7,144 nt of DNA from NCBI GenBank assembly GCA_023145185.1, contig JAGLEG010000356.1, positions 1-7,144 on the forward strand. Reading direction: 5' to 3'. A program made the position numbers and the translations under genes. Numbering within the stretch: the stretch's first letter is position 1; each line of letters begins with the position of its first letter. Positions 1 to 4,268 of the stretch are shown piece by piece. Under the pieces are notes generated by a model, which saw nothing but the letters and a program-made list of their open reading frames with translations, did not search any database and was not told where the DNA came from. The stretch comes from Thermoplasmata archaeon (GTDB lineage Archaea; Thermoplasmatota; Penumbrarchaeia; Penumbrarchaeales; Penumbrarchaeaceae).

Positions 1-11
1 CTGCAGGGCGT

Positions 12-19
12 TGATATAT
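12..19 (+). promoter_or_regulatory. Possible TATA-like element upstream of the channel gene
   Basis: TGATATAT is AT-rich within a GC-rich stretch. A start of transcription about 26 bases downstream would fall near 42, leaving a short leader that still contains GGTGAGG. Only 11 bases precede it in the window, so the upstream recognition element cannot be judged, and the site may instead be the end of a preceding gene (an in-frame TGA lies at 19-21). Confidence 0.25.
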
Positions 20-28
20 GACCGGGTC

Positions 29-42
29 GATCGTGAACGATC
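29..42. repeat. Perfect inverted repeat GATCGT-GA-ACGATC
   Basis: Two six-base arms separated by two bases lie immediately before the ribosome-binding site of the channel gene. A two-base spacer is too tight for a good RNA hairpin but suits a dimeric DNA-binding protein, so an operator is possible. A chance repeat cannot be excluded at this length. Confidence 0.35.
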
Positions 43-43
43 A

Positions 44-50
44 GGTGAGG
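44..50 (+). promoter_or_regulatory. Ribosome-binding site deciding the channel gene start
   Basis: GGTGAGG lies six bases before ATG 57 and is complementary to the archaeal 16S rRNA 3' end. No comparable site precedes the alternative ATG at 18, so this favours the shorter product, which begins directly with its signal peptide. Confidence 0.7.
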
Positions 51-56
51 GGTACC

Positions 57-2147
57 ATGAAGGGAAGATACGCACGCATATTTTTTCTGCTTATCATTGT
101 TATTTCCCTGTCATGGGGCACCTACGGGCCCGGGGAAACCCAGGCCGTTGACCTGTCTGACCTGGAGACCTCCCAGATATGGGGTTTCGTGGTGGATGAG
201 GAGGGAACTCCTCTCAGCAACTACACTGTCAGGATCGATACGGCCCTCTTTCAGGGAAAAGATGTTCGATCGGACCGGGATGGCCATTATCTGATCAACA
301 CCTCGGGAGGGTCCTATGAATTACTGGTCATAACTCCTGGAGGGCAGATCGTATGGAGGATCGCCTTCGACGTGGCCGATGGGGAAAAGAGACATTTTGA
401 CTTCAGCATAGATACCGATGCTCCGGTCCGATCGACCTTCAGTGGAAGTGTTACCGACAGGTTTGGGGACGGCCTGTCCGGATGTACCGTTCTACTCTCC
501 CGGGAGAGCCCAATTACGGTAAAGACCACAAAGACCAGTGAGAACGGGACGTATACGCTATCAGCCCTGGCGGGCACATATAACCTCACCATTTCAAGGA
601 GAGACACGATACTGCATACGGATGTCATCACCCTTGTCTGGGGTGAGGACCGGTCCTACGACCTCGAAACGGGAGAAGGTGAGGAGAAACCTTTCATCAA
701 CATGGAGGATATTTGGTCGTTCCTGAATGACCATTGGATAGATATCCTCGTCCTGATACTGATCCTGGCCGGCATTACCATACTATACGGCGTCCTGATG
801 AGGCTTATCACGCGGGCCAGGAGCAAGGAGGGGTCCATCTTCGGCACCGAATGGTTCAAGGGGTCGGAAAATCTCCTCCGCCGGGTCACGTTCGTGGGCG
901 TCATTTTCGTTATCACCGGGCAGATAGCGAAGATGTCACCATACATCGATGAGAATATCTGGACCCTCGTAAAACAGGCGGCTGGCCCCATCATGATGAT
1001 CGTTCTCATCATGTTCCTTACCCGGGTCATGCTCTTTGGCAATACCACCCTCTGGGAGCGGATCAGACGGGCTCAGAAGGATAAGAAGAAAGGGATCCTT
1101 CCGGCCCAGCTTCTAACCCTCCTTGAGACCGTTACACGTTATCTTGTGATCCTGACAAGCGGGCTTCTTATATTCACCCTGATCCTGCTCGCCCTCGGGC
1201 TGAGCAAGGAGATCACCGACCTGATCCTGGATTTCCTGAAAAAGAGCGCCGGAGAGCTGGTTTTCCTCATCATCCTTGTAGTGATCGCGATCCTGAGCCA
1301 CAAGTTCATTGAGGTCTTTTTCAACGAGGTTGAGGGCAGGACCAAGCCCGAGACCCTTCAGCTGGTCCAGATGGGCAAGAAGGGCGTCAAGGGCATGGTC
1401 TATCTTGTGATCGGCCTGATAGTCCTGTTCACCGCCCTCTCCATGGGGGGAATGGCAGATATTGGACAGACGTTCATCCTGGTCATATCGATGATAATAG
1501 GTTTCGTCATATCCTTCGCAGCGACGGGGTCCATAGGGAACCTTCTCTCGGGGCTGGTCCTGATGTCGATCAAACCGTTCGACATCGGGGACCGTGTACT
1601 GGTGGGGACCGACATAGTAGGTGATGTTCAAAATTCAGGTATGATGTTCACCACTATCAGGGACCTCGAGGGTGAGATCATAGAGGTGCCCAACAATATC
1701 GTCCTTGCCACAAGTATTGTGAATTACTCCCGGTCGGCCAGGGAGGGGGGCTTCACCGTGGTAATAGATGTTTCACTTGGATACGATATCAATCCGAAAA
1801 AAGCGAGGGAACTGATGAAGGAGTCAGCCCTCTCGGCGCACGGTGTTCTGAAGGACCCCTCCCCCTTTGTCCTGATCACACGATTCCTGGACCATGCCGT
1901 AGAGTACAGGGTGAAGGCGTACATAGACCGGCCTCAGAGCATGCTTCACATCAGAACGGCGGTCATGGAACAGATGTTGTTAACGTTCCACAGGTCAGGC
2001 CTGGAGATACTCAGTCCCCTCTATCACGTGAAGAGGGAGGAGTCGAGCCCCCCACCCGGGGAGCTGATGGACAGGGCCGATCTGAAAGTGGAGGAGAGCG
2101 CGGTTGAAGGCCTTCACATATTCGATCAGATAGATGTAGAGAACTGA
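57..2147 (+). CDS. MscS-family mechanosensitive ion channel with N-terminal extracellular carboxypeptidase-regulatory-like domains
   Basis: Predicted membrane channel that opens under membrane tension to release solutes during osmotic downshock; 696 aa from ATG 57. Residues 1-30 look like a signal peptide (MKGRYAR, a hydrophobic run, then TQA|VD). Two carboxypeptidase-regulatory-like beta domains follow at about 40-120 and 125-205, each with a 'VxDxxGxxLxxxxV ... DGxYxL' type pattern. Predicted helices lie at about 229-249, 275-292, 309-327, 360-381, 400-417, 445-463 and 469-503. The last is the MscS pore helix: TGSIGN followed by KPFDIGDRV matches QGSLSN...RPFRAGEYV of E. coli MscS. The beta domain (about 505-570, with EVPNN) and the alpha/beta C-terminus (to about 660) complete the family core. 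Basic loops after helices 1, 3 and 5 put the C-terminus in the cytoplasm, as expected with seven helices after an outside N-terminus. ATG 57 is chosen because GGTGAGG (44-50) precedes it by six bases and the signal peptide then begins at once. ATG 18 is in frame and would add 13 residues; it overlaps a TGA (ATGA), so translational coupling to an upstream gene is possible. E. coli MscS is much shorter (286 aa, three helices). Family assignment is firm; the role of the extracellular domains is unknown. Confidence 0.93.
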   Translation: MKGRYARIFFLLIIVISLSWGTYGPGETQAVDLSDLETSQIWGFVVDEEGTPLSNYTVRIDTALFQGKDVRSDRDGHYLINTSGGSYELLVITPGGQIVWRIAFDVADGEKRHFDFSIDTDAPVRSTFSGSVTDRFGDGLSGCTVLLSRESPITVKTTKTSENGTYTLSALAGTYNLTISRRDTILHTDVITLVWGEDRSYDLETGEGEEKPFINMEDIWSFLNDHWIDILVLILILAGITILYGVLMRLITRARSKEGSIFGTEWFKGSENLLRRVTFVGVIFVITGQIAKMSPYIDENIWTLVKQAAGPIMMIVLIMFLTRVMLFGNTTLWERIRRAQKDKKKGILPAQLLTLLETVTRYLVILTSGLLIFTLILLALGLSKEITDLILDFLKKSAGELVFLIILVVIAILSHKFIEVFFNEVEGRTKPETLQLVQMGKKGVKGMVYLVIGLIVLFTALSMGGMADIGQTFILVISMIIGFVISFAATGSIGNLLSGLVLMSIKPFDIGDRVLVGTDIVGDVQNSGMMFTTIRDLEGEIIEVPNNIVLATSIVNYSRSAREGGFTVVIDVSLGYDINPKKARELMKESALSAHGVLKDPSPFVLITRFLDHAVEYRVKAYIDRPQSMLHIRTAVMEQMLLTFHRSGLEILSPLYHVKREESSPPPGELMDRADLKVEESAVEGLHIFDQIDVEN

Positions 2148-2154
2148 TCCATCG

Positions 2155-2187
2155 TAGGCCTTTCGTGAAAGATATCAAATAGGCCTT
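2155..2187. repeat. Duplicated TAGGCCTT with internal inverted repeat in the spacer between the channel and PP-loop genes
   Basis: TAGGCCTT occurs at 2155-2162 and again at 2180-2187, 25 bases apart; its AGGCCT core is itself a palindrome. Between the copies, CTTTC-GT-GAAAG (2160-2171) forms a second inverted repeat. This fills most of the 57-base spacer after the channel stop codon. It could be a regulatory site for the downstream gene or a weak RNA hairpin at the end of the upstream transcript. No T-run typical of an archaeal terminator follows. Confidence 0.4.
2171..2181 (+). promoter_or_regulatory. Weak TATA-like element before the PUA/PP-loop gene
   Basis: GATATCAAATA is the only AT-rich stretch in the spacer and lies about 28 bases (centre to start) before ATG 2205, the distance expected for a leaderless archaeal transcript. 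It abuts the second TAGGCCTT copy. The match to an archaeal TATA consensus is poor, and read-through from the channel gene is equally plausible. Confidence 0.3.
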
Positions 2188-2204
2188 CATCCTTGAGAGC
2201 TGAT

Positions 2205-4187
2205 ATGCCTGCCGTGATACATGGTAAGATGGAGCTGAAATGGTGCCCATCCTGTTGTTCACCGATCATACGCGGGAAGGGTTGTCCATCATGTGGAGGG
2301 AAGATCAAGAGGGTGGAATACACCCCTCCAGGCGATATCAGGCCGGCATTTCCTCACGACATCAAGGAGGCGAAGGAGCTCGCATCGAAACAGTGGGGAG
2401 AGGGCGCCGGGGACCTTATATTCGGGGTCCATCGGCCCATCGTCATCAACCCCTGCCCCGCACCGGATCGATTGGACGAGCTGATAGGCGGGGGGGAGGT
2501 CCTTGGATCGATATCCTTCAGAACGGAGGCCCTCGACCATTTCCTTATCCTCAGGAAGGGGGGAGGAGAGCGTCTAAGGTCTTGCGGATTCAAACCGTCA
2601 AGAGGCTATGTGGTGGCCGATGACAGCGCCATACCTTTTCTTCTTAAAAGTGCGAATCTGCTCTCACCGGGCATCCTGGATAGCCATAAGGACGTGATCA
2701 TCGGCGATGAGGTGCTGATCCTGACCGAGGATGGAAGGGTTCTGGGCTCCGGCAACGCCAGGAAGGATGCCTCCGATATGTGTGGGACGAAGGGGATGGG
2801 GGTCAAGATCAGGTGGGTCCTGGACCTGGAACATACTGAGCCTGAACCCTCAAAGGTCGGGGCGGACCGAGATTGGATATCTGTATGGAACAGGGTCATA
2901 GAGGTGAACAGGCCCCTGCTGGACGACCTCGTCCGAAGGTCGGTGTCGTTCATTGAAAGGACGGCAGAAAGTGAGGGCCTTCCCGTGGCCGTCTCATTTT
3001 CCGGGGGGAAGGACTCCCTTGCAACCCTTCTGCTGGCGCTCGATGCGGGCCTCAGGCCACCCCTCATCTTCATAGACACCGGGATCGAGTTCCCCGAGAC
3101 GGTGAGATACGTCAGGGATTTCGCCAGGGAGTACGATCTGACCCTTCATGAGGGACATCCGGATGTGTCCTTCTTCGAGAACTTCGAGAGGTTCGGCCCA
3201 CCGGGAAGGGATTTTCGCTGGTGCTGCAAGGGATGTAAACTGGGGCCCGCCACCAACGTGATCGGGGAGAATTTTCCACATGGAGTATTGACCCTGATCG
3301 GACAGAGGAGGTATGAATCCGACTCCAGAAAAAAGAAGGGGAGCGTCTGGAACAACCCCTGGGTACCACTGCAGAGAGGAGCTTCGCCGGTTCAGAACTG
3401 GACGGCTTTGGATGTCTGGCTGTACATCTTCATGAGATCTGCCCCCTACAACGTCCTGTACGAAAAGGGGTTCGCCAGGATAGGCTGTTACCTCTGTCCG
3501 TCGGTGGACCTGTCGGAGATGTATTCACTGGATGTATCCGAGCTGGACACGACACAATGGAAAGATGCGCTGGAGAAAGAGAGGGCCGACAGGGGCCTGC
3601 CCAGGGAGTGGCTTGAATACGGCTTTCACAGGTTCAAAAAGCTCCCTCCCCACATGAGGGAGCTGGCCCGCACCCTTGACATGGAGAAAGAGCTCCTCGA
3701 ACCGGGGAGAAGGAGGTCATTTGGGGGTGACCCGGTAGTGCTCGTCGAGGGGCACAGGACATGTGAATATGGGATATCAAGGGAGGGAATGATAGACCCG
3801 GGCGTGGATTGGGGGACCCTCATCAACCTGTTGAACATCATTGGAGAGGTACGGGAGATCACCGGCACGAAGGGATGGGAGGTCCTTGAGAACGGAGGGT
3901 CCGGAAAGAGGTCGGTACTGGACATCTTCTCGGACGGTACATTGATCCTCAAAGGCAGGGATGAAGGTGAGATCGATGAACGAGAACGTGTAGTGCGCTC
4001 GATAGCCAAGCGGAGCACTGGATGCATTGGCTGCGGGATCTGCGTCGGCCGGTGCCCCACAGGGGCCCTGAGGGTCGACGGTAAAGGCAGACACGTGGTG
4101 ATAGATACTGGACGATGTACACACTGCGGATCATGTCTGGGCCCATGTCCCGCCGAGAGCTTCATCGACGACCCCTTCAATAGTTGA
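2205..4187 (+). CDS. PAPS reductase-related PP-loop protein fused to zinc ribbon, PUA and 2x[4Fe-4S] ferredoxin domains
   Basis: Cytoplasmic enzyme of unproven function, 660 aa from ATG 2205. Domains in order: zinc ribbon with CPSCC (14-18) and CPSC (27-30), followed by the family signature TPPGDIRPAF (about 40-49); an unassigned region; a PUA RNA-binding domain (about 134-206, with PGI, GDEV and a GMGVKIRW end); a PP-loop ATP-binding domain (about 240-470) with SFSGGKDS (264-271), DTGIEFPET (291-299), WCCKGCK (339-345), GQRRYESDSRK (366-376) and GCYLCPS (427-433); a linker domain; and a C-terminal ferredoxin with two CxxCxxCxxxCP motifs (Cys 607/610/613/617 and 638/641/644/648). SGGKDS is typical of enzymes that adenylate a substrate with ATP. 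CC and CxxC, 86 residues apart, match the cluster-binding pattern of APS reductases. The C-terminal catalytic ECGxH motif of true PAPS/APS reductases is not seen, so plain sulfate reduction is doubtful; thiolation or sulfur transfer to RNA is an inference from PUA plus PP-loop plus Fe-S. TTG 2193 and ATG 2229 are other in-frame starts. ATG 2205 keeps the HGKMELKWC block that I recall as conserved in archaeal relatives (typically GKxxLxWC). Confidence 0.88.
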   Translation: MPAVIHGKMELKWCPSCCSPIIRGKGCPSCGGKIKRVEYTPPGDIRPAFPHDIKEAKELASKQWGEGAGDLIFGVHRPIVINPCPAPDRLDELIGGGEVLGSISFRTEALDHFLILRKGGGERLRSCGFKPSRGYVVADDSAIPFLLKSANLLSPGILDSHKDVIIGDEVLILTEDGRVLGSGNARKDASDMCGTKGMGVKIRWVLDLEHTEPEPSKVGADRDWISVWNRVIEVNRPLLDDLVRRSVSFIERTAESEGLPVAVSFSGGKDSLATLLLALDAGLRPPLIFIDTGIEFPETVRYVRDFAREYDLTLHEGHPDVSFFENFERFGPPGRDFRWCCKGCKLGPATNVIGENFPHGVLTLIGQRRYESDSRKKKGSVWNNPWVPLQRGASPVQNWTALDVWLYIFMRSAPYNVLYEKGFARIGCYLCPSVDLSEMYSLDVSELDTTQWKDALEKERADRGLPREWLEYGFHRFKKLPPHMRELARTLDMEKELLEPGRRRSFGGDPVVLVEGHRTCEYGISREGMIDPGVDWGTLINLLNIIGEVREITGTKGWEVLENGGSGKRSVLDIFSDGTLILKGRDEGEIDERERVVRSIAKRSTGCIGCGICVGRCPTGALRVDGKGRHVVIDTGRCTHCGSCLGPCPAESFIDDPFNS

Positions 4188-4190
4188 CAC

Positions 4191-4202
4191 CCTGTTAACA
4201 GG
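4191..4202. repeat. Perfect 12-base palindrome CCTGTTAACAGG
   Basis: It begins three bases after the stop codon of the PP-loop gene and ends about 31 bases before the TATA-like box of the peptidase gene. With no spacer it makes a poor hairpin and is followed by no T-run, so it resembles a dimeric protein-binding site more than a terminator. An operator for the peptidase promoter is possible. Confidence 0.4.
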
Positions 4203-4233
4203 ATAATGGGTGGGGTGGACTCCATCGATTACC

Positions 4234-4244
4234 ATTAAATTTAA
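4234..4244 (+). promoter_or_regulatory. Archaeal TATA-box promoter for the secreted peptidase
   Basis: ATTAAATTTAA is the most AT-rich stretch near any gene start here. Its centre lies about 30 bases before GTG 4269, so transcription should begin within a few bases of the start codon. No Shine-Dalgarno sequence precedes that GTG, which fits a leaderless or nearly leaderless mRNA. This suggests the peptidase is transcribed independently of the two genes before it. Confidence 0.6.
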
Positions 4245-4268
4245 GTCCAGCATCCAGTATCGCTTACC

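Noticed and set aside
1..21. Possible tail of an upstream gene (LQGVDI then TGA, frame 1)
   Set aside because: Only six codons are visible, which is not enough to call a gene; the ATGA overlap with ATG 18 is suggestive but not proof.
1113..1631. 172-codon open frame on the minus strand inside the channel gene
   Set aside because: It is antisense to a well-supported MscS coding region; its translation has no recognisable domain and reflects the codon bias of the + strand gene.
4191..4202. CCTGTTAACAGG as a transcription terminator
   Set aside because: There is no loop for a stable hairpin and no following T-run; a protein-binding site is more likely.
3626..4225. 199-codon open frame on the minus strand over the end of the PP-loop gene
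   Set aside because: It is antisense to the ferredoxin motifs, low in complexity (Ser/Pro/Arg-rich), and has no plausible start context.
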